A stretch of 64,000 nt of DNA, taken from assembly GCF_014762705.1 (NCBI RefSeq), contig NZ_JABURL010000016.1, forward strand, positions 28,796-92,795. Direction: 5' to 3'. The stretch comes from Cyclobacterium sp. GTDB lineage: Bacteria; Bacteroidota; Bacteroidia; Cytophagales; Cyclobacteriaceae. Shown one piece after another: positions 27,317 to 35,729 of this stretch. Each line of letters starts with the position of its first letter. The stretch's first letter is position 1. The position numbers and the translations under genes were made by a program. The notes under the pieces are model-generated. The model ran no database searches, was not told where the DNA came from, and was given only the letters and a program-made list of their open reading frames with translations.

Positions 27317-28783
27317 TTATTCCTGATGTAATAAATTCAAAAACTCCTTAACAATTTCTTTATCATCAAATGGGTGTTTTACCCCTTTGATTTCCTGGTA
27401 AGTCTCATGACCTTTTCCTGCAATCAGGATGATGTCTCCTTTTTCTGCCATGCTGCATGCTGTTTTAATGGCAGCCCTTCTGTCTGCTATGGTGAGTGTT
27501 TTTTTTTGGTCTATAGGGCTGATACCTGATTCCATTTCCTGAATTATGGTCATGGGATCCTCATCCCGTGGGTTATCGGAAGTGAATAGGACCTTGTCGC
27601 TGAGCTGGCAGGCAATTTTTGCCATTACCGGCCTTTTTGTTTTGTCCCTGTTTCCACCACAACCTATCAGGGTGATCAGGGTTTCTCCTCCTGTCCGCAA
27701 TTTTTGAATGGTTTTCAGGACATTTTCCAGAGCATCGGGTGTATGGGCATAATCGATAATGGCAGTGATGCCGGCATGTACGACCTGATCAAACCTTCCT
27801 ACAGCTCCTTTAAGCTTGGATAATTGCCGCAAAACTTCTTCCTCCTCTTCTCCCAAAAGCATGGCAATTCCCAGTACTCCTAAAAGATTATAGGCGTTGA
27901 ATTCCCCGATTAACCGGAACCATACCTGTTTTCCTTCCAGATCAAGCTCTAACCCATGGAGGGAATTACCTAGAATTTTTGCCTTGAAGTCTGCAGGGTA
28001 TTTCAAACCGAAGGTGAATTTTCGGGCTTTACTGTTTTGTACCATGATCAAACCCCGCTTATCGTCGGCATTTACAAGCGCAAAGGCTTCCCTGGGTAAT
28101 TCGTCAAACAATTTTTTCTTTGCCTCAATATAGGCATCAAAGCTACCGTGGTAATCCAGGTGGTCATGACTGATATTGCTGAATAATGCACCCGTAAATT
28201 GCAATCCGGCTGTTCTTTCCTGTACGATGGCGTGCGAACTGGCTTCCATGAAACAGTGTGTGCAACCCTCTTTCAGCATTTGGATGAGCAGCTCATTGAT
28301 GGCTATGGCATCAGGGGTAGTATGGCTGGCAGGTATGGTCTTGTTGTCAATTTTATTTTCCACCGTAGAAATCAAGCCGCAGGTATACCCCAATTCGGAA
28401 AAAAGCTGGTGTAGCAGCGTTACCGTGGTGGTCTTACCATTGGTACCGGTCACTGCCACCAGGTTGAGTTTCCGGGAGGGGTTGCCATAAAAGTTAGCCG
28501 CCATAAGTCCCAGAGATTTTGGGCTGTTAAGTACTTGAACATAGGTAATGCCTTCCCGCAGGTTCTCGGGCATACTTTCGCAAACTACGGCTACCGCTCC
28601 CATATCCAGGGCCTTTTCGATAAAGTCATGCCCATTTACCTGAGTCCCTGGAAGGGCCACGAAAACTGATCCTTCCGTTACCTTCCTGCTGTCAAAGACC
28701 AATTGGTTGATATCCATTTCCATATCACCTTTGGTGGAGACCAGAGAAACTTTATACAATATGTCTTTTAACTTTTGGCTCAA
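27317..28783 (-). CDS. murE: UDP-MurNAc-tripeptide synthetase MurE
   Basis: MurE adds the third stem-peptide residue. The ATP loop [32 protein letters not shown] and [12 protein letters not shown] are present, and the DNPR motif ([11 protein letters not shown]) indicates meso-diaminopimelate as the added amino acid. The 488-residue start is a TTG whose TGA overlap with the ftsI stop (TTGA) suggests coupled translation. In-frame alternatives upstream are absent from the ORF. Confidence 0.97.
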   Translation of the reverse strand: MSQKLKDILYKVSLVSTKGDMEMDINQLVFDSRKVTEGSVFVALPGTQVNGHDFIEKALDMGAVAVVCESMPENLREGITYVQVLNSPKSLGLMAANFYGNPSRKLNLVAVTGTNGKTTTVTLLHQLFSELGYTCGLISTVENKIDNKTIPASHTTPDAIAINELLIQMLKEGCTHCFMEASSHAIVQERTAGLQFTGALFSNISHDHLDYHGSFDAYIEAKKKLFDELPREAFALVNADDKRGLIMVQNSKARKFTFGLKYPADFKAKILGNSLHGLELDLEGKQVWFRLIGEFNAYNLLGVLGIAMLLGEEEEEVLRQLSKLKGAVGRFDQVVHAGITAIIDYAHTPDALENVLKTIQKLRTGGETLITLIGCGGNRDKTKRPVMAKIACQLSDKVLFTSDNPRDEDPMTIIQEMESGISPIDQKKTLTIADRRAAIKTACSMAEKGDIILIAGKGHETYQEIKGVKHPFDDKEIVKEFLNLLHQE

Positions 28784-30888
28784 CTTAATGTTAATTTAAT
28801 GATTTGATCTTTTCTGAATGAACTTCCCTTGTGAAGTGACTGGGAGGCAACCCTGCCTTTACCTGAAAACTCCACCCGTAATCCTTTATTTTCCAGAATG
28901 TAAATGGCATCTCTTAGTGTCATGCCTGTTACATCAGGTACCAAAGGGGCTTCAACTTCATTGCCTACCCAATGAATGGATTTGTTGGAAACAGTGGATT
29001 GGACCCAGGTTTCATCTCCCGCATAATGATTGGAAATGCCCATGCTGTTACAGATCATTCGCAACTCTTCAACATTTCCGGCCCGGATGTAAGGAAAGGT
29101 TTCTAGGTCGACTTTGGGCTGTTCCTTTGAGGAAGCCTTACTGTCTTGCATATCCATATCCTGGGCATAAATCTTGTCCGCGATTTCCCTAAACACAGGG
29201 GCAGAGATATCACCGCCATAGGCATTGAACCCTTTAGGGCTATCGATTACGATAATGGCACTGTATTTAGGCTTGTCTGCAGGGAAAAAGCCTGCAAAAG
29301 AAGTGAAATACTTTTGTGTGTACCTCCCGTTTTCCAGCTTTTGGGCAGTACCTGTTTTACCTGCAATACTGTATGTCTCATTTTTGATGTTCCTTGCAGT
29401 TCCCCTGTCTACTACTCCTTTCAAAAGGCTTTGCAGCTGTTGAATGGTTTTCTCAGAGGCGATGTTACTTTTGATGGTTTCCGGCCGGTATTTTTTTTCT
29501 ATGGCATTCCCTCTGGAAATTTCCTTGACGATTAGAGGCTTTACCATGTCACCTCCATTGGCAATGGCATTGTAAAAAGCCAGGGTTTGCAGGGGAGTAA
29601 TCTTCAATTCATAACCAATTGACATCCATGGGAGAGTGGTACCGTACCAGTCATTTTTTTCAGGATCCTTAAAATAGGGAATGCCTTCACCTTTCAACTG
29701 AAATCCCAATGGTTGATCCAATTTAATCTTTTTGATATATTCCATGAAGCGATGGGGCTGATGTCCGAAATGTTCGTGGACCATTTTTGAAATACCCACA
29801 TTGGAGGACTTTTCAAACACTTCCCTAACTGTGAGTTTCCCATAGCCACCATTTCTGGCATCCCTCATATATCGGTCATAGAACTTATAGGTACCGTTTC
29901 CCGTGTCTATGCTGTCTTGCAGGTTGATTTTTCCCTCTTCCAGCAAGGCAAGCATGGAAAGCAGTTTAAAGGTCGATCCTGGCTCCGTTAGCCCTTGTTC
30001 ACCTACAGCATAATTATAATATTCTCCGTATCCGTAGCCATTTTTGTTTTTTTGCAAATTGGCAATGGCTTTGATATGTCCGGTGCTGACTTCCATAACG
30101 ATCACGGAGCCATAAGCAGCATCCTTATTCATCAACTGCCTGAGCAGGGCCGATTCTGCGACATCCTGTATGTTGACATCCAGCGTTGTGACAATATCGT
30201 AACCATCTGTAGGCTTGATGTCCTCGGCATCATGTAAGGGTTTCCAACTGCCTCCGGCTATTTTCTGAAACAAAGCCTCCCCATTTCTGCCTTCCAGGAA
30301 ATCATTGAAACTGTATTCCAGACCAACCCCATATTGGTCTTCATTTAAAAAGCCCACTGTTCTTCCTGCCAGATTTTTAAATGGTCGGTACCTTTTATCG
30401 ATTTTCTCAAAAATCACGCCTCCTCCCATTCTGCCTTCTCTGAAGACAGGCCAGGTCATCATTTCCAGTTTATCCTGGTAGCCGATTTGTTTTCTGTTTA
30501 AAATCAGGTATTTTTTTCCCTGATTCCGGGCATCCAGTATCATACGCTTATAGGCAGCAGCAGAGCGGTCCCTGTAAAACCCGGAAAGTTTGATAGCAAG
30601 ACTGTCGATACCGGATTTTAAAACATTTTCCGAGCTGATATAAGGATCCATGGCTACCCTGTAGAATGGCAAGCTGGTGGCTAAAAGACTTCCGTTTCCG
30701 CTGTAAATATTGCCGCGGGTAGCTTTCACCGGACGGTATTGCAGGTTAATTTCTTCCGACATTTTCCGCCACCGGTCACCCTCCACCAATTGTATGGTGG
30801 CAATCCTGTAAAAAATAGCACCAGCGATCAGGGTTACCACCAAAAAGGAAACCCTGACACGGAGCAATATGGATTTTTTTATATTCAC
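28780..30888 (-). CDS. ftsI: Penicillin-binding protein FtsI (PBP3-type transpeptidase) with PASTA domain
   Basis: FtsI is the septal transpeptidase. After one N-terminal membrane helix (about 12-30) come the dimerisation domain and the transpeptidase domain, with active-site STFK (Ser305-Lys308), SSN (361-363) and KTGTAQ (510-515). A single PASTA domain follows at about 645-702 (VPDVTGMTLRDAIYILENKG). At 702 residues it is longer than enteric FtsI because of the C-terminal extension. The start is GTG, overlapping the ftsL stop (GTGA). Position between ftsL and murE supports the division role. Confidence 0.97.
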   Translation of the reverse strand: MNIKKSILLRVRVSFLVVTLIAGAIFYRIATIQLVEGDRWRKMSEEINLQYRPVKATRGNIYSGNGSLLATSLPFYRVAMDPYISSENVLKSGIDSLAIKLSGFYRDRSAAAYKRMILDARNQGKKYLILNRKQIGYQDKLEMMTWPVFREGRMGGGVIFEKIDKRYRPFKNLAGRTVGFLNEDQYGVGLEYSFNDFLEGRNGEALFQKIAGGSWKPLHDAEDIKPTDGYDIVTTLDVNIQDVAESALLRQLMNKDAAYGSVIVMEVSTGHIKAIANLQKNKNGYGYGEYYNYAVGEQGLTEPGSTFKLLSMLALLEEGKINLQDSIDTGNGTYKFYDRYMRDARNGGYGKLTVREVFEKSSNVGISKMVHEHFGHQPHRFMEYIKKIKLDQPLGFQLKGEGIPYFKDPEKNDWYGTTLPWMSIGYELKITPLQTLAFYNAIANGGDMVKPLIVKEISRGNAIEKKYRPETIKSNIASEKTIQQLQSLLKGVVDRGTARNIKNETYSIAGKTGTAQKLENGRYTQKYFTSFAGFFPADKPKYSAIIVIDSPKGFNAYGGDISAPVFREIADKIYAQDMDMQDSKASSKEQPKVDLETFPYIRAGNVEELRMICNSMGISNHYAGDETWVQSTVSNKSIHWVGNEVEAPLVPDVTGMTLRDAIYILENKGLRVEFSGKGRVASQSLHKGSSFRKDQIIKLTLS

Positions 30889-31265
30889 TTTTCCAAAACT
30901 ATTTTTTGTGGTGGTTCTTCAATTTCGCCTATTCCCAAGGGTTGAATTTTCTTCGCAACTTCAGATTGCTTACTGGCATACATGTATTCTGCTTCCAGCG
31001 TGGTGACATCTGCACGCAGGTCTTCGACTTCCTGCTGCATGCGGTCGATTTTTCTAATGGTATTTTCTGCCTGGTGATTACTCCAGATATAAATCATGGC
31101 CAGAAAGGCAGCATACAAAAAGGGAGGTACCAACCTTACTGGCACATTTTCTCCCAATAGTCCACTCACATCCAGTCTTTGCTCCATGAATGTGAAAGGG
31201 TTGAACCATGATTTTTTTACTTTTCCCGTAGGTCTTATTGGTTTCTTAAAAGAATTCCGTCCCAT
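30885..31265 (-). CDS. ftsL: FtsL-like cell division protein
   Basis: The 126-residue protein has a basic N-terminus, one transmembrane segment (LVPPFLYAAFLAMIYIWS, about 62-79) and a coiled coil (RKIDRMQQEVEDLRADVTTLEAEYMYA). The bitopic layout and position between rsmH and ftsI match FtsL, which with FtsB links FtsQ to FtsWI. Sequence similarity in this family is poor, so the name rests on topology and synteny. In Bacteroidota it is often annotated as an FtsL-like protein. Confidence 0.9.
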   Translation of the reverse strand: MGRNSFKKPIRPTGKVKKSWFNPFTFMEQRLDVSGLLGENVPVRLVPPFLYAAFLAMIYIWSNHQAENTIRKIDRMQQEVEDLRADVTTLEAEYMYASKQSEVAKKIQPLGIGEIEEPPQKIVLEK

Positions 31266-31267
31266 AA

Positions 31268-32173
31268 TCAGTTTTTTCTTGCAATTCTTAGTTTGGCACT
31301 CCTTGCTCTTTTATTCTCACCCACTTCTGATGCATCAGCAATTATGGCTTTCCGGCTTACCGGTTCCAAAGGCCGTACCGGATTTCCATAGAAATCTTTT
31401 TCCAATTCTCCATGGAGCTTTCCTTTGGCTATCATGTTTTTTACCATTCTGTCTTCCAGGGAATGATAACTCATTACCACCAATCGCCCTCCTGTTTTCA
31501 GCAAATCAATACTTTGATCCAGCATTTCTTCCAATGCAGCCATTTCCTGATTGACTTCTATCCGGATGGCCTGAAAGACTTGTGCTGCATATTTGGCATA
31601 CTTTCCCTTTGGCGCATATTTGTCCAGAAGTTTTTTAAAATCAGGTATGCTCCCGAAGGGTGAGCCGGTCCTGCTGCTTACAATAGCTTTTGCCAGGGTT
31701 TTTGCATTCCTAACCTCTCCATACATCCCGAATACCCTGTGTAATTCCTCCTCTGAATAATTATTCAAAACGTATGCTGCCGTAAGTTCTCCCGATTGAC
31801 TCATGCGCATGTCTAACTTTCCTTCAAACCGTGTGGAAAAACCGCGCTCAGCTTTGTCTATCTGGTGAGAAGATACCCCAAGATCAGCCAATATCCCATC
31901 CACTTTTGTTACTCCATATATTCTCAGATACCGTTTCAAATCCCTGAAATTGGCCATAATGAAGGTGAAGTTTTCATTTTCAGGTATATTACTGGCCGCA
32001 TCCGGATCCTGGTCAAATCCATACAAATGCCCTTTGTCCAAATGCTTCAGAATTTCACGGGAGTGACCACCTCCACCAAAAGTGAGGTCAACATAGACTC
32101 CATTGGGATCTATGGCCAATCCTGAGATGCAGGCTTCAAGCATGACGGGGATATGGTATGCTGGATTATCCAC
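31268..32173 (-). CDS. rsmH: 16S rRNA (cytosine(1402)-N(4))-methyltransferase RsmH
   Basis: RsmH (MraW) methylates N4 of C1402 in 16S rRNA. The 301-residue protein has the family start YHIPVMLEACISGL, the SAM site VDLTFGGGGHSREIL, YGFDQDPDA, ILADLGVSSHQID, the block RGFSTRFEGKLDMRMSQ and YHSLEDRMVKNM. The start is a GTG overlapping the mraZ end by 8 bp. Confidence 0.98.
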   Translation of the reverse strand: MDNPAYHIPVMLEACISGLAIDPNGVYVDLTFGGGGHSREILKHLDKGHLYGFDQDPDAASNIPENENFTFIMANFRDLKRYLRIYGVTKVDGILADLGVSSHQIDKAERGFSTRFEGKLDMRMSQSGELTAAYVLNNYSEEELHRVFGMYGEVRNAKTLAKAIVSSRTGSPFGSIPDFKKLLDKYAPKGKYAKYAAQVFQAIRIEVNQEMAALEEMLDQSIDLLKTGGRLVVMSYHSLEDRMVKNMIAKGKLHGELEKDFYGNPVRPLEPVSRKAIIADASEVGENKRARSAKLRIARKN

Positions 32174-32615
32174 TTTTACCTAAAAACTTTTTGTTCAAAC
32201 TTTTGTAGGTAGCCTCCTCTTTGGCTGAAAATTCTTCATGTAGATCCGGGTTCCAAATTTCTATCTTGGTTCCTATTCCAATGACAGTGGCATCTTTTCC
32301 CAACTGGGCATGGCGGAGCATGTTTTTAGGAATGACAAACCTACCTGTTGCATCCAGTTCTACCGGAGACTCTCTTCTAAAGAAAGATCTTTTAAAGGCC
32401 CTGACCTCATCATCGGTATCGTCCAGGCTGGCCAATTTGCTATGGTCCTTTCGGACCTCTAGCATTGGAATCAATTCCAGACAGGGTTCCAAACCTTTAC
32501 GCAGCATCATTTCCTGACCTAAGGATTCTGGTAATAATGCCTTCATTTTAGAAGGCAATACCAACCTGCCCTTAGCATCAAGTTTACATTCAAACTCACC
32601 GGTGAAAGATGCCAT
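32166..32615 (-). CDS. mraZ: Transcriptional regulator MraZ
   Basis: MraZ is a ring-forming DNA-binding protein with two AbrB-like (SpoVT-AbrB) domains that controls the dcw operon. The two DxxGR segments are visible: ECKLDAKGRLVLPSKMK (about 10-26) and VELDATGRFVIPKNML (about 83-98). At 149 residues it matches the family. It is the first gene of the operon. Four boxes spaced 10 bp apart just upstream are its likely binding sites, fitting autorepression as known for MraZ in other bacteria. Confidence 0.97.
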   Translation of the reverse strand: MASFTGEFECKLDAKGRLVLPSKMKALLPESLGQEMMLRKGLEPCLELIPMLEVRKDHSKLASLDDTDDEVRAFKRSFFRRESPVELDATGRFVIPKNMLRHAQLGKDATVIGIGTKIEIWNPDLHEEFSAKEEATYKSLNKKFLGKSG

Positions 32616-32641
32616 ACCGCTACTACCTTAATTTATGATTA

Positions 32642-32649
32642 CAAAAGTA
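32642..32649 (-). promoter_or_regulatory. Candidate -7 element of the dcw operon promoter
   Basis: The minus strand reads TACTTTTG, an exact TAnnTTTG match 27-34 bp before the mraZ start. No TTTG box is present 19-20 bp upstream; that space is filled by the MraZ-like boxes. Confidence 0.55.
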
Positions 32650-32660
32650 GTAAATAGCCA

Positions 32661-32700
32661 AACACTTTTTACCACTTTGCCCCACTTTTTACCACATTCC
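32661..32700 (-). promoter_or_regulatory. Putative MraZ operator, four 10-bp-spaced boxes
   Basis: Read on the minus strand, the sequence has AATGTG followed by three copies of AAAGTG, each exactly 10 bp apart. On the plus strand these are CACTTT at 32663, 32673 and 32683 and CACATT at 32693. Known MraZ operators are short G-rich direct repeats (AAAGTG-type in Mycoplasma, TGGG-type in E. coli) at one helical turn. The boxes begin about 12 bp upstream of the -7 element and would cover the -33 region. Confidence 0.75.
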
Positions 32701-32940
32701 TATAAAAGTATCCAAAACAAACTACAAACACAATTTTTTTAGCATAAAGTTATAATGCCTTTGAGGGTGCAAGCTGCTATGAATCAGCGTTTAAATACAG
32801 GTAAAAACCAGTCTGGAAGGCTATTTGACAAATAAATTGAAGTAGAAATACAATTAAAAGCGCTTGAAAGCAACTTGAGGATAAAAAGTGGGGAGGTTTC
32901 CCATAAAATTCAAAACAAAAGAAAAAATACCTGTTGAAGG
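32701..32940. other. Intergenic sequence upstream of the dcw promoter
   Basis: These 240 bases between the dcw control region and the end of the polyprenyl synthase gene hold no supportable gene. A weak GGGA/TCCC hairpin near 32892-32903 might end the polyprenyl synthase transcript. Nothing else stands out. Confidence 0.35.
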
Positions 32941-33915
32941 TTATTTTTTTCTTTCTATCGTATAGGTCACCAGGGATGAAAGCGACGATTTATAGGTGGA
33001 ATCCGGAAAATCAGCCAGCAGGTTTAGTGCTTCCTGGTAAAAATTATTCATGATATTTTGAGAATATTCCAGTCCTCCTGAATTTTTGACGAATTCAATA
33101 ATTTCATTGACTGTTTTTTTGTTTTCGCTTTTATTCCGGATGAGGTAAATGATTTTTTTCTTTTCTATCCAGCTGGCTTTATTGAGGGCATAAATAAGTG
33201 GCAGCGTCATTTTTTTCTCCTTGATATCTATGCCTACAGGTTTTCCTACAACATCCTCTCCGTAATCAAAAAGATCATCTTTGATTTGAAATGCCATACC
33301 GACTTTTTCACCAAAAAGCCGCATTTTTTCGGTATTTTCCTTATTGGCACCGGCAGTGGCTGCACCTACTGCACAACAGGAAGCAATCAGGCTGGCCGTT
33401 TTTTGCCGGATGATGGTATAATAAACTTCTTCTGTAATATCCAGTTTCCTTGCTTTGGAAATCTGCAATAGCTCCCCTTCGCTCATTTCTCTTACCGCAT
33501 CGGAAACTATTTTCAGCAATTCAAAATCATTGTTTTCCACACTCAAAAGCAGGCCTCTGGACAAAAGGTAATCCCCCACCAAAACGGCTATTTTATTTTT
33601 CCAAAGGGCATTGATGGAGAAAAAACCCCTACGGTAATTGGCATCGTCCACTACATCATCGTGTACCAGGGTGGCCGTATGCAAAAGTTCAATCAGGGCA
33701 GCACCCCGGTAAGTTGCTTCAGTTATGTTTCCGCTTAGGCCAGATGTCAGAAAAACAAACATGGGACGCATTTGCTTGCCTTTTCTCCGTACAATATAGC
33801 TTGTGATATGGTCCAGCAATTTGACCCTACTCTGCATAAAAGAGCGGAATTTTTTCTCAAAATCAGCCATTTCTATGGCTATAGGTGCTTGTATCTGCTG
33901 TAAATCCTGCTTCAT
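32941..33915 (-). CDS. Polyprenyl diphosphate synthase
   Basis: The 324-residue trans-prenyltransferase builds long isoprenoid diphosphates, most likely the menaquinone side chain. Both Asp-rich Mg-binding motifs are present: LVHDDVVDDANYRRG (first, DDxxD) and FQIKDDLFDYGEDVVGKPVGIDIKEKKMTLPLIYAL (second DDxxD within it). RRKGKQMRP near the N-terminus is the IPP-binding segment. Chain length cannot be assigned by eye. The gene is divergent from the acyltransferase gene, with an 86-base spacer before the TTG at 34002. Confidence 0.94.
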   Translation of the reverse strand: MKQDLQQIQAPIAIEMADFEKKFRSFMQSRVKLLDHITSYIVRRKGKQMRPMFVFLTSGLSGNITEATYRGAALIELLHTATLVHDDVVDDANYRRGFFSINALWKNKIAVLVGDYLLSRGLLLSVENNDFELLKIVSDAVREMSEGELLQISKARKLDITEEVYYTIIRQKTASLIASCCAVGAATAGANKENTEKMRLFGEKVGMAFQIKDDLFDYGEDVVGKPVGIDIKEKKMTLPLIYALNKASWIEKKKIIYLIRNKSENKKTVNEIIEFVKNSGGLEYSQNIMNNFYQEALNLLADFPDSTYKSSLSSLVTYTIERKK

Positions 33916-33984
33916 TGATTTTTTGGATGCTGCAATATTACGATCTATTCCATCATTGACAAAACTGCCTTCTTGATTATTCTG

Positions 33985-34014
33985 TTTAATGAATTTTATT
34001 TTTGGTTATCTTTG
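33985..34014 (+). promoter_or_regulatory. Candidate promoter of acyltransferase-gpsA unit
   Basis: TTTA, 18 bp, then TATCTTTG (34007-34014) fits the TTTG-N19-TAnnTTTG consensus closely. It overlaps the TTG at 34002 chosen by the ORF track, which argues that translation starts further downstream. Confidence 0.5.
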
Positions 34015-34034
34015 ACCAACCAAATGACATTCTC

Positions 34035-35729
34035 TTGACAGACGACTATATCAAACATCAGTATGCCCCCATTCTACCTAAAAAGGACGAGTGGCCTGTG
34101 GTGAAGCTGAGCAAAAGCAGAAAAGAATTTATCCAGCAAGTAGTAGCGTCAAGTAGAGAAAGGATCAAAAGCCTGACAGGTAACCAGTTGCAGGCATTGA
34201 GGGAAGAATTGGAATTGACGCTCTACAGGGAAAGGATGAGAATCAAACAGAATCCCTGGCTTGTGGATCCAGAGGATGAGGCGGTATTTTGGTCTAAAGT
34301 GAAATCAGCACTTTTGGTCATAGGAGCCGATCAGCAATCCTTGGAAAATGAAAAAAAAGAAAAATATTATGAGGTTCTAAGTTCCATCACGCTCCGGTAT
34401 GCAGAAGAAATTGCCAGTAATTTCAAACACAGCCATTATAAAATGACCCGAAGCATTGTTACTTTCGGCTTTTCAAGGCTATTGAATACTGCCAGGGTAA
34501 AAGGCTTTAAATCTGTTTTCAGCAATCAATATAGCCTTCAGGATAAAATTCAGATCATTGGAGAGACAGATCAGCTCAGGGAGTTGGCATCCAAGGGTAC
34601 CATAGTGATGGTGCCTACCCATTTCAGCAATCTGGACAGCATATTAATAGGATGGACCATCAACACCCTTGGACTTCCTCCTTTTATTTACGGTGCGGGA
34701 TTGAATTTATTTAATATCCAGATTTTCGCTTATTTCATGAACGCTCTGGGAGCTTACAAGGTTGATCGGCGAAAAAAGAATCTGGTTTATCTGGAAACAT
34801 TGAAAACCTACTCCCGGGAAGCCATTCAGTTTGGTTGTCACAGTCTGTTTTTTCCAGGTGGAACCCGTTCGAGAAATGGAAACATAGAATCTAAATTGAA
34901 GCTGGGATTACTGAGTACGGCTATTGAGGCGCAGCGGGCCAACTATCAGAATGGGGACAAGGAATTTGGAAAGGTTTTTATCGTTCCTGTTACCATAAAT
35001 TATCATTTTGTATTGGAAGCCCCGAGCCTAATTCATGACCATCTCAATTTCACTGGGCAGGAAAGGTATTACCATGAATCAGATGAGTTCTCTACCTCTT
35101 ATAAAATTTCTAAATTCCTTGTCAAGTTTTTTACCAAAGGTTCTGACATATCGGTATCTATAGGAAAGGCCATGGATATACTGGGCAACCACGTGGATGT
35201 GGAAGGAAACAGCAGGGATAAGCAAGGCAGGGCCATAGATTGCAGGGATTATTTTTTATCCAATGGCAAAGTCACCGTAGATTTACAAAGGGAGGAAGAG
35301 TACACCAAAAAGCTGGGGCGGCGAATAGTAGAAGAATTTCATAAAATCAACCGGGTTTTTAGCAGCCACCTGGTGGCTTTTACCGCTTTTCGCCTGATCA
35401 AAAAGGCCAATAAGAAGTTGGATTTATTTAGCTTGCTGAGACTACCGGAAGAAGACATTTATCTATCCTATGAAACCTTCAGAGCTGCCACAGCGGAGGT
35501 TTTGGAATGTATCCAGAAATTGCGGCAGGAAGGAAAACTGCACATGGCACCGCATTTGGAAATGCCCTTGGAAGAAATTATCAGGCATGGCTTGGAAAAT
35601 GTCGGCATGTACCATGCCAAAAGGCCATTGATTCGCAATGAGCAAGGGCATATAGTGACGGAAGATATTAGTTTATTGTATTATTACCATAACAGACTGG
35701 ATGGCTATGAATTGGAAAAAATCATCTAA
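34035..35729 (+). CDS. Glycerol-3-phosphate/1-acyl-G3P acyltransferase (PlsC domain)
   Basis: The protein of about 564 residues carries an acyltransferase domain with the catalytic HX4D motif in VPTHFSNLDSILIGW and a downstream FPGGTRSRNGNIESKLKLG block, as in glycerophospholipid acyltransferases. It is much longer than PlsC (about 240 residues), closer to large PlsB-like enzymes. The ORF track uses a TTG at 34002, but a promoter-like -7 box overlaps that site, so the in-frame TTG at 34035 is preferred. No ATG lies near. It overlaps gpsA by 29 bp. Since GpsA makes glycerol-3-phosphate, the pair probably supplies and acylates the same intermediate. Confidence 0.85.
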   Translation: MTDDYIKHQYAPILPKKDEWPVVKLSKSRKEFIQQVVASSRERIKSLTGNQLQALREELELTLYRERMRIKQNPWLVDPEDEAVFWSKVKSALLVIGADQQSLENEKKEKYYEVLSSITLRYAEEIASNFKHSHYKMTRSIVTFGFSRLLNTARVKGFKSVFSNQYSLQDKIQIIGETDQLRELASKGTIVMVPTHFSNLDSILIGWTINTLGLPPFIYGAGLNLFNIQIFAYFMNALGAYKVDRRKKNLVYLETLKTYSREAIQFGCHSLFFPGGTRSRNGNIESKLKLGLLSTAIEAQRANYQNGDKEFGKVFIVPVTINYHFVLEAPSLIHDHLNFTGQERYYHESDEFSTSYKISKFLVKFFTKGSDISVSIGKAMDILGNHVDVEGNSRDKQGRAIDCRDYFLSNGKVTVDLQREEEYTKKLGRRIVEEFHKINRVFSSHLVAFTAFRLIKKANKKLDLFSLLRLPEEDIYLSYETFRAATAEVLECIQKLRQEGKLHMAPHLEMPLEEIIRHGLENVGMYHAKRPLIRNEQGHIVTEDISLLYYYHNRLDGYELEKII

